Part shown: one piece after another, positions 16,749 through 24,488 of the stretch
Layout: every line of letters starts with the position of its first letter
Numbering within the stretch: the first letter of the stretch is position 1
DNA from: Kutzneria sp. CA-103260
GTDB taxonomy: Bacteria > Actinomycetota > Actinomycetes > Mycobacteriales > Pseudonocardiaceae
Reading direction: 5' to 3'
DNA: 64,000 nucleotides
NCBI RefSeq assembly: GCF_018263855.1
Contig: NZ_CP073318.1
Coordinates: forward strand, 620,001 to 684,000
Notes under the pieces: generated by a model
Seen by the model: the letters and a program-made list of their open reading frames with translations, nothing else
Told to the model about the DNA's origin: nothing
Databases searched by the model: none
Position numbers and translations under genes: made by a program

Positions 16749-18500
16749 ATGGCTGCCGGCGGCACCGAACGCAACCAGCACTGTTGGCGCTGCAAGGAGG
16801 TGAACCCCGGCGGCGACAAGTACTGCCAGGCCTGCGGGGCGTCACTGGTGCAGCGGGACAACACGACCCGATACCTGTGTGCGGCCGCACAGCTCAGCGA
16901 GGGTTACGCCAACTCGGCTATCCGCGAGTTCCTGGTGGAGCCGTTGCGGGCGATCCCGCCCGCGCCCGGCGTGGACACGACCGCGGTGCTGCGCGAGGCA
17001 GTCGCCTCCCGGGCCCGTCGGCGGATCCGGGACGGCGTGCTGCTGGGGCTGCTGGCCGTGCTGCTGTTCGCCGGCCCGATCGTCTTCCTGCCGTGGCTGG
17101 TGTTCGCGCTGCTGCTGGCGTTGGTGCTGGGGCGCTTCGCGATGAGCCGGCGCGGCGCGGCCATCCTGGGCATCGTCCTGCTGCTGGTGGTGGCGCTGAT
17201 CGCGGTGGTCGGCAGTGTCGGTTTCGCGGCGCTGTCGATCTTCTCCTCACTGGGCAGCCGTTCGGGTTCGTACGACAGCGGCGGAACCTACGACTCGACG
17301 CCTACTACCTCGGACGCCGGCGGCGGTTTCAGCGTGTCCCTGCTGCTCACGGTGATCGTGCTGCTGTCGATCGTCGCCGTGGTCGCGGTGGACCAGTTCG
17401 CGGTGCAGTACCTGGTGTACAACCGGTTCAGCCGCACCGACTTCCTCGCCGACGGCCGGACCAGTCAGCACGAGTGGGAGCGCCGGCTGCGCAGCCTCGG
17501 GCTGCCCACGTTCCACCTGCCGCTGCAACGGGTCGCCGCCACCGAGCACGCCGACCAACGCGCCGATGCCGCGGACGTGGTGGTGCACCGGGGATTCTCG
17601 CCGTTCATCGGGGCCGGCGTGCCCGTGCACGACCAGCTGATCGCCCTGCCGCTCGAACCGTCCGACGAGGACGAGGAGCCGCAGCCCATCAGCGTCACCG
17701 GTCTGCACGACCATGTCACCAAGGCCATCAACCGGTTGCGCACCACCTCCACCCTCGGCCCCGGCCGCCGGCTGGAGGACCTGGTGCGCCGCGAGCAGGT
17801 GCTGATTCCCGCCGACCGGCTGGTGATCGACCACCGGATCGTGCCGGAGATCCTGGCCGACCTGGACCACGCGCCGGTGTCGCGGGTGTCGGTGGACGAG
17901 GCTCGCGCGCTGGCCGACGCGGCCGTCGAGTGGGCGCGCTACTACAGCTGCTACCGGGTCGAGGCCTGGGACCGGGACCTCACCACGTCCTGCTACGTGC
18001 ACGCCGGCACCGACCAGAAGATGCTGTTCCTGGAGTGGCGGTTCTTCGCGCTGCTGCCGATCATGCCGGTGTTCCGGGCCATCGACCAGTACCGCGATCC
18101 GCTGCTGGCCCCGCTGAAGTCCACCGCCGTCGAGCTGATGGTGCTGCCGGCCACGATCGTGCGCCGGGTGGCGTCGGTGTTCCGCCGGTTCACGCCGTTG
18201 AAGCAGGGCGTGAACGAGGTGATGCCGGCCAAGTACGGCGCCGACCGCAGCCTGCGGGAGGCGGCCCAGGCCGACCGGGTGCAGAGCTACTTCCAGGACG
18301 TGGACGTCGAACGGTACGTGCGGATCCTGGACTCCACGCTGTTCCGCGCGGTCGGCGAGTACCTCCAGGACCGCGGCTATTCCGTGGTGGAGTTCATGAA
18401 GCTGGCCGATCCCCAGGTGAACAACTACGACCTGAGCGGCAGCACGCTCATCGACTCCGCGGTCGGCACCCGCAGCTCCGTCAACAACAAGAAGGGCTGA
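16749..18500 (+). CDS. Zinc-ribbon membrane protein of unknown function with a C-terminal GS/VNN motif
   Basis: 583 residues. It opens with a zinc ribbon, CWRCKEVNPGG..YCQAC (residues 12-33). Two or three membrane segments follow at about 95-160, then an S/T/G-rich loop and another membrane segment near 197-220. The rest is a large soluble region rich in charged residues. The last 25 residues contain LSGSTLIDSAVGTRSSVNN, which closely resembles the N-terminus of the next protein. A ribosome site GGAGGGGAG precedes the start. The seven-base gap to the next gene indicates an operon. I do not recognise the family. The shared motif suggests the two proteins interact through it. Confidence 0.7.
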   Translation: MAAGGTERNQHCWRCKEVNPGGDKYCQACGASLVQRDNTTRYLCAAAQLSEGYANSAIREFLVEPLRAIPPAPGVDTTAVLREAVASRARRRIRDGVLLGLLAVLLFAGPIVFLPWLVFALLLALVLGRFAMSRRGAAILGIVLLLVVALIAVVGSVGFAALSIFSSLGSRSGSYDSGGTYDSTPTTSDAGGGFSVSLLLTVIVLLSIVAVVAVDQFAVQYLVYNRFSRTDFLADGRTSQHEWERRLRSLGLPTFHLPLQRVAATEHADQRADAADVVVHRGFSPFIGAGVPVHDQLIALPLEPSDEDEEPQPISVTGLHDHVTKAINRLRTTSTLGPGRRLEDLVRREQVLIPADRLVIDHRIVPEILADLDHAPVSRVSVDEARALADAAVEWARYYSCYRVEAWDRDLTTSCYVHAGTDQKMLFLEWRFFALLPIMPVFRAIDQYRDPLLAPLKSTAVELMVLPATIVRRVASVFRRFTPLKQGVNEVMPAKYGADRSLREAAQADRVQSYFQDVDVERYVRILDSTLFRAVGEYLQDRGYSVVEFMKLADPQVNNYDLSGSTLIDSAVGTRSSVNNKKG

Positions 18501-18507
18501 CAAGGCG

Positions 18508-18834
18508 ATGGGCGACAAGTTCGACCTCAGCAAGGCGCACATCAGCGGCAGCGCGATCGGGTCCCGGTCCACCGTCAACAACAACTACGGCGCCCCGGCC
18601 GACGCCTTGCTGGCGGCGTTGGTGGCGCAGCGGGCGGACCTGCTGCGCGACGCGCCCGCCGACGGCCGGGACGACGTCCGGGCCCGGCTGGACGAGATCG
18701 AGGCGCAGCTGCGCAGCGGCGTGCCGAACCGGGACGCGGTGCGCTCCGGCTGGCAGCGGATCGCCGGCATCGTCGGCGTGCTCAGCGAGCCGGTCATGGA
18801 GATCACCAAACTGATCGCCAAGTTCCTGTCCTGA
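18508..18834 (+). CDS. Small protein sharing the GS/VNN motif with its upstream neighbour
   Basis: 108 residues, soluble. Residues 7-25 read LSKAHISGSAIGSRSTVNN, matching about ten of nineteen positions of the upstream protein's C-terminus. A helical region with DVRARLDEIEAQL, a heptad-like stretch, follows. The end, IVGVLSEPVMEITKLIAKFLS, is amphipathic and could associate with a membrane. It is seven bases downstream of the previous gene. Function unknown. The short G/S/N motif followed by a helical domain is reminiscent of amyloid-type signalling adaptors or one-turn beta-solenoid tags; this is a hypothesis only. Confidence 0.65.
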   Translation: MGDKFDLSKAHISGSAIGSRSTVNNNYGAPADALLAALVAQRADLLRDAPADGRDDVRARLDEIEAQLRSGVPNRDAVRSGWQRIAGIVGVLSEPVMEITKLIAKFLS

Positions 18835-18845
18835 CAGGGTATAAG

Positions 18846-18957
18846 TGTCTCCAAGACCCGCAAACCCTGTCCACAGAGGTCTTCAACGGCTACAAACCGG
18901 TCGGGGGTTTGTAGCCGTTGAAGACCTTCAGGGGCGTGGTTTGTGGGTCTTGGAGAC
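18846..18957. repeat. Large nested hairpin between convergent genes
   Basis: The inner stem is AGGTCTTCAACGGCTACAAACC (18877-18898), written here only as its arms: it pairs perfectly over 22 bases with 18906-18927 around a seven-base loop. The outer arms, 18847-18866 and 18938-18957, pair over 20 bases with one mismatch (GTCTCCAAGACCC against GGGTCTTGGAGAC). It fills the 133-base gap between two convergent genes and is symmetric, so it could terminate both transcripts. Its length and two-stem design suggest a dispersed palindromic repeat; no second copy occurs in this window. Confidence 0.75.
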
Positions 18958-18967
18958 GCACATACGG

Positions 18968-19783
18968 TCAGCGGGTCTTGGAGTTGCCGGCCGGGCCGCC
19001 GGTGTGCATGAGGCGGCTGGCGTAGCAGTCCTGCTCGGCGAAGCCCTGCTGGTCGCACCACTGGTTGGCCTGGTCGGCGGTGCCGAACGGGGTGGCGGCC
19101 ACGGTGACCCAGAAGTCCTTGCCGGAGAAGTTGGTGTAGTCGTTGGAGTTCACCATGACTGCCTGCGGGATGCGGGCCTTCAGCGTCTGGAAGTCGGCCA
19201 TGATCTCCGGGTAGCCGAACGTGACGCCGTTGACCACGAGCCCGATCTTCTTCGACGAGACCTGCGGAACCCACTGCCCGACAAGGGTTTCCGCGGTCGC
19301 GTGGTCGGTGGCCACCTGCTGGGCCAGATCCGCCTCGGTCGCCGCGGTCGGCGTGGTGGTGGTTGGCTCCGTCGTGGTCGTGGTGATCTCGACGGGCGTC
19401 GTGGACAGCGGTGGGGAGGACAGCGGCAGGCTGGCGGTCACCGACGACGGTCCCGACTGCGCGGGGTTCGTGAAGCGTGGCAACACAAAAACCACCACCG
19501 CGGTCGCCGCCAGCGCCACCACGGCCGCCCCGGCGGCGACCGGCAGCAGCACGCTTCGGGGCGCGCCGTGCCGGGGCTGCGGCGGCGCCGGGTACGGCTG
19601 CGGGACCGTCGGCGGCTCGGCCAGCGGCTGCGAGTCCGGCGACCTCAGGGCCGGCGGCGGCTCGGTGTTCGGCTGCTGGGTTGACGGCTGTTGCTGTTGC
19701 TGCTGCGCGACGGGCGTCCCGCACGATCCACAGAACCGCGCGTTGGGGCGGAGTTCCTGTTCGCACGTCGTGCACACGCTCAT
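18968..19783 (-). CDS. Zinc-ribbon, single-pass membrane protein with an extracytoplasmic domain
   Basis: 271 residues. An N-terminal zinc ribbon (CTTCEQ...FCGSCG, residues 4-23) is followed by a Q- and P-rich cytoplasmic linker, one membrane helix at about 78-102, a Thr-rich stalk (EITTTTTEPTTTTPT), and a folded C-terminal domain of about 110 residues. That domain contains two cysteines (QWCDQQ and QDCYAS) that may form a disulfide outside the cell. This layout is common in actinobacterial membrane proteins of unknown role. The gene converges on the GS/VNN pair across the big hairpin and is divergent from trpF. Confidence 0.7.
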   Translation of the reverse strand: MSVCTTCEQELRPNARFCGSCGTPVAQQQQQQPSTQQPNTEPPPALRSPDSQPLAEPPTVPQPYPAPPQPRHGAPRSVLLPVAAGAAVVALAATAVVVFVLPRFTNPAQSGPSSVTASLPLSSPPLSTTPVEITTTTTEPTTTTPTAATEADLAQQVATDHATAETLVGQWVPQVSSKKIGLVVNGVTFGYPEIMADFQTLKARIPQAVMVNSNDYTNFSGKDFWVTVAATPFGTADQANQWCDQQGFAEQDCYASRLMHTGGPAGNSKTR

Positions 19784-19868
19784 GACAGTTAGTTCGCAAC
19801 CCGGCCGGCGCCGTTAGGGGGGTGAACTCGAATGGGGGAAGGCCGGCGGTGCGTGTACGGTGCGGCTC

Positions 19869-20528
19869 ATGGCGAGCAGAACGGCCGTGAAGATCTGTGG
19901 TCTGACCAGGACCGAGGACGTCGACGCGGCGGTCGACGCGGGGGCCGACGCGATCGGCTTCGTGCTCTACCCGCCCAGCCCCAGATATGTGACGCCGCAA
20001 CGGGCTGCCGAGCTGGCGGCCCGGCTGCCGGCCTTCGTCACGCCGGTGCTGCTGTTCGTGAACGCGTCCGTCGAGGACGTGGCCGCCGCCGTGGCGGCCG
20101 TTCCCGGTGCGCTGCTGCAGTTCCACGGTGACGAGACGCCCGAGGACTGCTGGGCTGCCTCCCAGCGGGGCCAGTTGGCCTTCCTCCGTGCCGCCCGCAT
20201 TCCCCTCGACCCCGACACGCCGCCGTTCGACCTGGCCGGCTTCTCGAAGCGTTTCGACCGGGCGCGGGCGATTCTGGTGGACGCTCACGTTCCCGGCTAC
20301 GGCGGCGGTGGCCGCCCCTTCGACTGGTCGCTGCTGCCGCCCGCGCCGGACGCGCACCTCGTGCTGTCCGGCGGGCTGACCCCCGACAACGTCGCCGCCG
20401 GCATCGCCGCCCTGCGGCCGCTGTGCCGCACGCTCTCCGTCGACGTCAGTTCCGGCGTCGAGGCGTCCAAGGGCATCAAGGACCCGGCCCGGATCAGGGC
20501 GTTCGTCACAGCGGTGGCGAGTTGTTGA
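19869..20528 (+). CDS. trpF: Phosphoribosylanthranilate isomerase
   Basis: Third step of tryptophan synthesis, an Amadori rearrangement of N-(5-phosphoribosyl)anthranilate to CdRP, in the cytoplasm. 219 residues, a normal length for a monofunctional TrpF. VKICGLT at the N-terminus carries the catalytic Cys, and IGFVLYPPSPRYVT, LLQFHGDE, ILVDAHVPG (catalytic Asp) and LSGGLTPDNV (phosphate loop) follow in family order. The start at ATG 19869 gives MASRTAVKICGL; a GTG nine bases earlier is possible. No other trp gene is near, so it is a stand-alone copy. Some actinomycetes use PriA for this step, so this may be a specialised or redundant copy. Confidence 0.93.
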   Translation: MASRTAVKICGLTRTEDVDAAVDAGADAIGFVLYPPSPRYVTPQRAAELAARLPAFVTPVLLFVNASVEDVAAAVAAVPGALLQFHGDETPEDCWAASQRGQLAFLRAARIPLDPDTPPFDLAGFSKRFDRARAILVDAHVPGYGGGGRPFDWSLLPPAPDAHLVLSGGLTPDNVAAGIAALRPLCRTLSVDVSSGVEASKGIKDPARIRAFVTAVASC

Positions 20529-20569
20529 GCCTTCAACTACACTCGGCCTTACCCGAGAAGGAGGCCACC

Positions 20570-21103
20570 ATGCCGCAACCGGAAGGCGCCGAGCTTGAGG
20601 CCGTGCGCACCCGCCGTGCCGAGCTCAAGGCCCAGTACCTGCGTCCCGTCGGTCAGCGCCCCGCCACCCCAGTCCGGGGCGTGCACCACATCGCCCTGAT
20701 CGCCAAGGACGTCGAGGCCACCATCCGCTTCTACCAGGAGTTCCTCGGCTTCCCCCTGGTCGAGCTGGTCGAGAACCGCGACTACGCCGGCTCCAGCCAC
20801 TTCTTCTTCGACCTCGGCAACCGCAACCTGCTCGGCTTCTTCGACTTCCCCGGCCACCCCCACCCCGACTTCACCGAGACCATCGGCGCCGTCCAGCACC
20901 TCGCCCTGTCCGTCGACGCCGCCCACTTCGCCGCCATCAAGGCCAAGCTGGACGCCGAGGGCATCGACTACCTCGGCCCCGACCGCGGCGTCGACGACAG
21001 CCTCTACGTCCGCGACCCCAACGGCGTCGGCCTGGAGTTCTACAACGAACAGCTCGGCGTCTTCAACGGCGAGTCCCTGGGCCTGGACGGCGCCGCTGAC
21101 TGA
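20570..21103 (+). CDS. VOC-superfamily (glyoxalase/dioxygenase-fold) protein
   Basis: 177 residues with a beta-alpha-beta-beta-beta fold in two halves. The metal-ligand positions look kept: His in GVHHIALIAKD, His in VQHLALSVD, and Glu in GVGLEFYNE near the end. The phrase YVRDPNGVGLEFY is typical of VOC dioxygenases and isomerases. About 40 extra residues precede the fold. GAAGGAGG lies seven bases before ATG 20570, which decides the start over a longer frame. It follows trpF by 41 bases. Its 3' end overlaps the convergent YjbR gene by 41 bases. Substrate unknown. Confidence 0.85.
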   Translation: MPQPEGAELEAVRTRRAELKAQYLRPVGQRPATPVRGVHHIALIAKDVEATIRFYQEFLGFPLVELVENRDYAGSSHFFFDLGNRNLLGFFDFPGHPHPDFTETIGAVQHLALSVDAAHFAAIKAKLDAEGIDYLGPDRGVDDSLYVRDPNGVGLEFYNEQLGVFNGESLGLDGAAD

Positions 21104-21443
21104 CGGTGTCGAGGAATGCGGCGGCGACCGACTTGGGCACGCACATGGTCCAGGCGTTGATCACCAGTTCGGTCAGTTCCTCGGTGCCGAGGTGGGTGAG
21201 CGTGGCGTCGACCCAGTTGTAGCGCATGTCGGACGGCCTCGGCAGGTGGAACTTGTGGGGTTCGGCGGTGACGAGGGCTTCGCGGTGTTCCTTCGGGTAG
21301 GCGAAGCCCATGGTCGTCTCGTCCGGCGACAGCGCGAGGTAGACCAGCCGTCCGACCCGGAACTTCACCTGGTCCCGCACGAGGTGTTCCTCGCTGCGCG
21401 GCAACGATTTCGTCAGTGCCCGGATGTCCTCGACGGTGACCAC
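21063..21443 (-). CDS. MmcQ/YjbR-family protein
   Basis: A 126-residue small cytoplasmic protein of the CyaY-like YjbR/MmcQ fold. Hallmarks are VKFRVGRLVYLALSPDE, the FAYPKEHREALV strand, and a late YNWVDATL followed by ELTELVINAW. Some relatives bind DNA, but the function of most is unknown. The start is GTG 21443, with AGGAGG just upstream. It overlaps the end of the MFS transporter by 31 bases on the same strand, so it is co-transcribed with the exporter. Its 3' end overlaps the VOC gene by 41 bases on the other strand. Confidence 0.82.
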   Translation of the reverse strand: MVTVEDIRALTKSLPRSEEHLVRDQVKFRVGRLVYLALSPDETTMGFAYPKEHREALVTAEPHKFHLPRPSDMRYNWVDATLTHLGTEELTELVINAWTMCVPKSVAAAFLDTVSQRRRPGPGTRR

Positions 21444-22639
21444 GACTCCTCCTTGGCGATGCCGGTCGGTTCCCGGAGCCGGCTCAGTGCGATGGCCGCG
21501 GCGGCGAGTACGGCCAGTGACTCGACACCGCCGGCGGTCCAGCCGACGGCGGTGATGCCGGAGGTGCCGAGCGCGATCGAGCCCAGCAGGCCGCCGAGGG
21601 AGATGCCGATGTAGGTGGCGCTGGCGCTGAGCGACAGCACCACGCCCGCGTCGTTCGGGGCGAGCTCGACCAGGCGGTGTTGCTGGATTGGCAGGAAGGA
21701 CCAGCCGAACACGCCCCACAGCGCCAGCATCACCGCAGTTGCCACGGCGCCGGTGGCACCGTTGACGCCGAGCGAGCCGAGCAGACCGAAGCCGGCCAGT
21801 ACGGCGGTGAGCCCGGCGGTGCTGATCACGACGAGCTTGGTGGTGTTGTAGCGGTCGGCGGCCCGTCCACCGACGGCGTTGCCGGCGACGGCGGCGACCC
21901 CGAAGATCAGCAGCCACAGGCTCAGCGCCGGGCCGTGGACGCCGCCGAGGCCGTCGAGGACAACGCCGATGTAGGTGAGCACGGTGAACGCGCCGGTGAT
22001 CCACAGGGTGGTCAGGCCGAGCGCGGCGGGCACGCCTCGGTAGCGGGCCACCGAGATCCGCGCGCGGAGGCCGGCCGGAGGCGGCGTCCGCACGGACGGC
22101 AGCAGCACGAGCAGGCCGACGGTGGCGGCGACACCGAGCACGGCGACGGCGATGAACGTGACGCGCCAGCCGAACGCGCCGCCGACCAGCGCCCCGATCG
22201 GCACGCCGAGGGCGGTGGCGAGGCTGATGCCGGCGGACACCGTGGCCAGCGCCTGCCCACGCTTGCCGTCCTCGGCGATCGCGGCGGCGGTCGCCGAGGA
22301 CGCTGGGGTGAACACGGCGGCGGCCAGCGCGGCCAGCACCCGCACGATCATCATCAGCGGGTAGGAGTCGACCGCCGCCATCGCGAAGTTCATCACCGCG
22401 AAGACCGCGAGGCCGGTGATCAGCAGCGGCTTGCGGGGCAGGTGGCTCGTGAGCACTCCGAGCACCGGCGCGCCGATGGCGTAGGCGAGCGCGAACACGG
22501 TGACCAGCAGCCCGGCCGCGCTGTCGGTGACGCGAAGGTCGTGGCCGATCTGGGGCAGCAGGCCGGTGATGACGTAGCCGTCGGTTCCTATCGCGAACAG
22601 GCCCAGGGCCAACAGCAGCAGCCGGGCGCGGGTGGACAT
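21413..22639 (-). CDS. MFS transporter (DHA1-type, sugar/drug efflux)
   Basis: 408 residues with twelve predicted membrane segments. The N-terminal FAIGTDGYVITGLLPQI matches the AraJ/YdhP-like DHA1 group (FxxGxxxYVxxGLLP), and the cytoplasmic loop after TM2 has the LTSHLPRKP form of motif A. CGGAGG precedes ATG 22639. An inverted repeat 86 bases upstream and a WYL-type regulator gene immediately before it suggest that regulator controls it. The substrate cannot be told from sequence; a small toxic molecule or sugar is usual for the group. Confidence 0.9.
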   Translation of the reverse strand: MSTRARLLLLALGLFAIGTDGYVITGLLPQIGHDLRVTDSAAGLLVTVFALAYAIGAPVLGVLTSHLPRKPLLITGLAVFAVMNFAMAAVDSYPLMMIVRVLAALAAAVFTPASSATAAAIAEDGKRGQALATVSAGISLATALGVPIGALVGGAFGWRVTFIAVAVLGVAATVGLLVLLPSVRTPPPAGLRARISVARYRGVPAALGLTTLWITGAFTVLTYIGVVLDGLGGVHGPALSLWLLIFGVAAVAGNAVGGRAADRYNTTKLVVISTAGLTAVLAGFGLLGSLGVNGATGAVATAVMLALWGVFGWSFLPIQQHRLVELAPNDAGVVLSLSASATYIGISLGGLLGSIALGTSGITAVGWTAGGVESLAVLAAAAIALSRLREPTGIAKEESWSPSRTSGH

Positions 22640-22724
22640 GGCGAACCTCCGGGACGGCGGAACGATCGGGTGGTCTGGAGGCACAGTCCCTCCGCGCCCG
22701 TGTCCGGAAGCTATCCGGGGTTCA

Positions 22725-22741
22725 CTGACATCTTGTGTCAG
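22725..22741. promoter_or_regulatory. Inverted repeat CTGACA-N5-TGTCAG, probable WYL-regulator operator
   Basis: CTGACA (22725-22730) and TGTCAG (22736-22741) are perfect arms around five bases. The site lies 11 bases after the end of the WYL regulator gene and 86 bases before the MFS start on the same strand. TGACA-N5-TGTCA sites are what I recall for YafY/WYL regulators of actinobacteria; the assignment is inferred from position. Confidence 0.6.
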
Positions 22742-22751
22742 CGAAGTCGGC

Positions 22752-23741
22752 TCACACCAGCGCCGGCCGCCGCTCGGCGTAGACGCGGGCCAGCTCGGCC
22801 GCGGTGTCGGCCATCCGCCGCCGCAACGGCTCCGGATCGAGCACCTCAGCCTCCGCACCCAGCCGCAGCAGCAGCCCCACGGTGTGGTCCATGGTCTCGA
22901 TCGGGATCACCGACCGGATCCAGCCGTCGGGCTCCCGCCGCGCGCTGAGCCGGGCGGCGCGCACCAGGGCCGGCTCCAGCAGGTGGGGCAGCCGGTCGAA
23001 CAGCGACGGCGACATCCGCACCGTCGCCTCGCCGACGTGCCGGCGGGTGTCGAACTCCTGGAGGTAGCTGTCCCAGTGCTGGCCGAGATCGAAGTCCGCC
23101 GGCCGCTCGAACCGCTCCGCCAGCATCCGCAGCCGGCGGATCTGCGAGATTCGGTACGTCCGCACCGACTCGGAGCCGCGAGCCACCAGGTACCAGCGCC
23201 CCGCCTTGAGCACCACGCCGTACGGATCGAGCGTCCTGGTCACCTCACAGGGCTCCGCCCACCGCAGATACGTCAGCTCCACCCGCACCTGGTTCCACGC
23301 CGCGTGCACCACACCGGCCAGCTGCGGCACCGGCTCCTGGTCGGCGTACCAGCTGGAGGTGTCGAGGTGGAAACGCTGCTGGATGCGGCCGGCCCGGTCA
23401 CGCAGCTCCTCGGGCAGCGCGGCCATCAGCTTGAGCTGGGCGGTGGCCAGCACCGGGCCGAGACCGAGGTCGGCGGCCGGGCCGGGCAGCCCGGCCAGGA
23501 ACAGCGCCTCGGCCTCCGGTTCGGTCAGGCCGGTCAGCTTGGTCCGATAGCCCGCCAGCAGCTGGTAGCCGCCGTCGTGGCCGGCCTCGCTGTACAGCGG
23601 GATGCCAGCCGCGCCAAGGGATTCCATGTCCCGGTAGACGGTGCGCACGGACACGTCGAGTTCCTCGGCCAGCTGCCGGGCCGTCATACGCCCCCGGGAC
23701 TGGAGCAGCAACAGGGCCGAGACCAACCTGCTCGCTCGCAT
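22752..23741 (-). CDS. YafY-type WYL-domain transcriptional regulator
   Basis: 329 residues: an N-terminal DeoR-like winged HTH (SALLLLQSRGRMTARQLAEELDVSVRTVYRDMESL, here described by its ends), then a WYL domain. The domain contains LDPYGVVLKAGRWYLVAR and RTYRISQIRRL, typical of ligand-sensing YafY regulators, and a WCX-like C-terminus follows. It is the first gene of a minus-strand run ahead of the MFS transporter and YjbR genes and probably represses or activates them through the CTGACA-N5-TGTCAG site. Ligand unknown. Confidence 0.9.
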   Translation of the reverse strand: MRASRLVSALLLLQSRGRMTARQLAEELDVSVRTVYRDMESLGAAGIPLYSEAGHDGGYQLLAGYRTKLTGLTEPEAEALFLAGLPGPAADLGLGPVLATAQLKLMAALPEELRDRAGRIQQRFHLDTSSWYADQEPVPQLAGVVHAAWNQVRVELTYLRWAEPCEVTRTLDPYGVVLKAGRWYLVARGSESVRTYRISQIRRLRMLAERFERPADFDLGQHWDSYLQEFDTRRHVGEATVRMSPSLFDRLPHLLEPALVRAARLSARREPDGWIRSVIPIETMDHTVGLLLRLGAEAEVLDPEPLRRRMADTAAELARVYAERRPALV

Positions 23742-23772
23742 ACCCCCAGTTTGCCAGTCCGGCGGCGAGCGT

Positions 23773-24396
23773 TCAGGACGCCAGTCGTCGGCTCAGTTCG
23801 GGAGTGCCGTCGCCGCTGAGGTCGGACAGGAAGGCGGGGCGGCCGGCCAGTGTCATGACCAGGGACAGCAGCGGCCCGCGGATTTCGGGGCCGGTGCCGG
23901 AGTGGAAGTCGGCGTCGGTGGCTTGCAGGGAGAGGTCCTTGGCCAGGGTCCTGCTCTTGACGGCGAAGTCCTTGGCGGCCAGGAAGTGGGCGACGGCGAG
24001 CAGGCCGGTGGGGTCGGGGGAGTGGCGCAGGCCGAGCGGCCGGCGGATGTCCTCGGCGTGGATGATCACTTCGCTGAGGCCGAAGGGGGAGGACTTGGTC
24101 GGCAGGACGATGGGGCCGACGTGGCGGAAGCGGTCGAGGGTGTCCTGAGGGGTGGCGCCGCGGAACTCCTCAAGGCGGCGGCGGTTGTGCAGGTCGGGGT
24201 CGAAGCGTGCGCCGATCATGCTGCGGATCCAGCGCCACCGGGTGAACCGGGTGGCGGCACCGAGATGGGCCACGACTTCCTCGACATCCCAGTCGGCGCA
24301 CAGGGTGGTCGAGCGCCACTGCTGGGGGTCGAGCCCGCTGAGGTCGTCGGCGAGCGCGGCAAGCTCACGCTGCTGGATCTGCGCGAAGTCGGTCAC
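23773..24396 (-). CDS. DinB/maleylpyruvate-isomerase fold protein (TIGR03085-like)
   Basis: 207 residues of the mycothiol-dependent four-helix-bundle superfamily. The N-terminal helix is followed by LCADWDVEEVVAHLGAAT, where W-x-V-x-x-V-x-x-H is the family hallmark (first metal His). A second His appears in EVIIHAEDIRRPLGL. The start is GTG 24396 (MTDFAQIQQREL); no clear ribosome site is present, so a leaderless message is possible. It is divergent from the molybdo-oxidoreductase. The link to mycothiol is general family knowledge. Confidence 0.85.
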   Translation of the reverse strand: MTDFAQIQQRELAALADDLSGLDPQQWRSTTLCADWDVEEVVAHLGAATRFTRWRWIRSMIGARFDPDLHNRRRLEEFRGATPQDTLDRFRHVGPIVLPTKSSPFGLSEVIIHAEDIRRPLGLRHSPDPTGLLAVAHFLAAKDFAVKSRTLAKDLSLQATDADFHSGTGPEIRGPLLSLVMTLAGRPAFLSDLSGDGTPELSRRLAS

Positions 24397-24488
24397 GCGG
24401 TGACGATAGCGATCCCGGGCGCGTTTCAGCTGGAGGCGAGGGCGAAGGTTGGGTGAACCGGTGCGCCAACGAGAGGCGAACACGGGGC

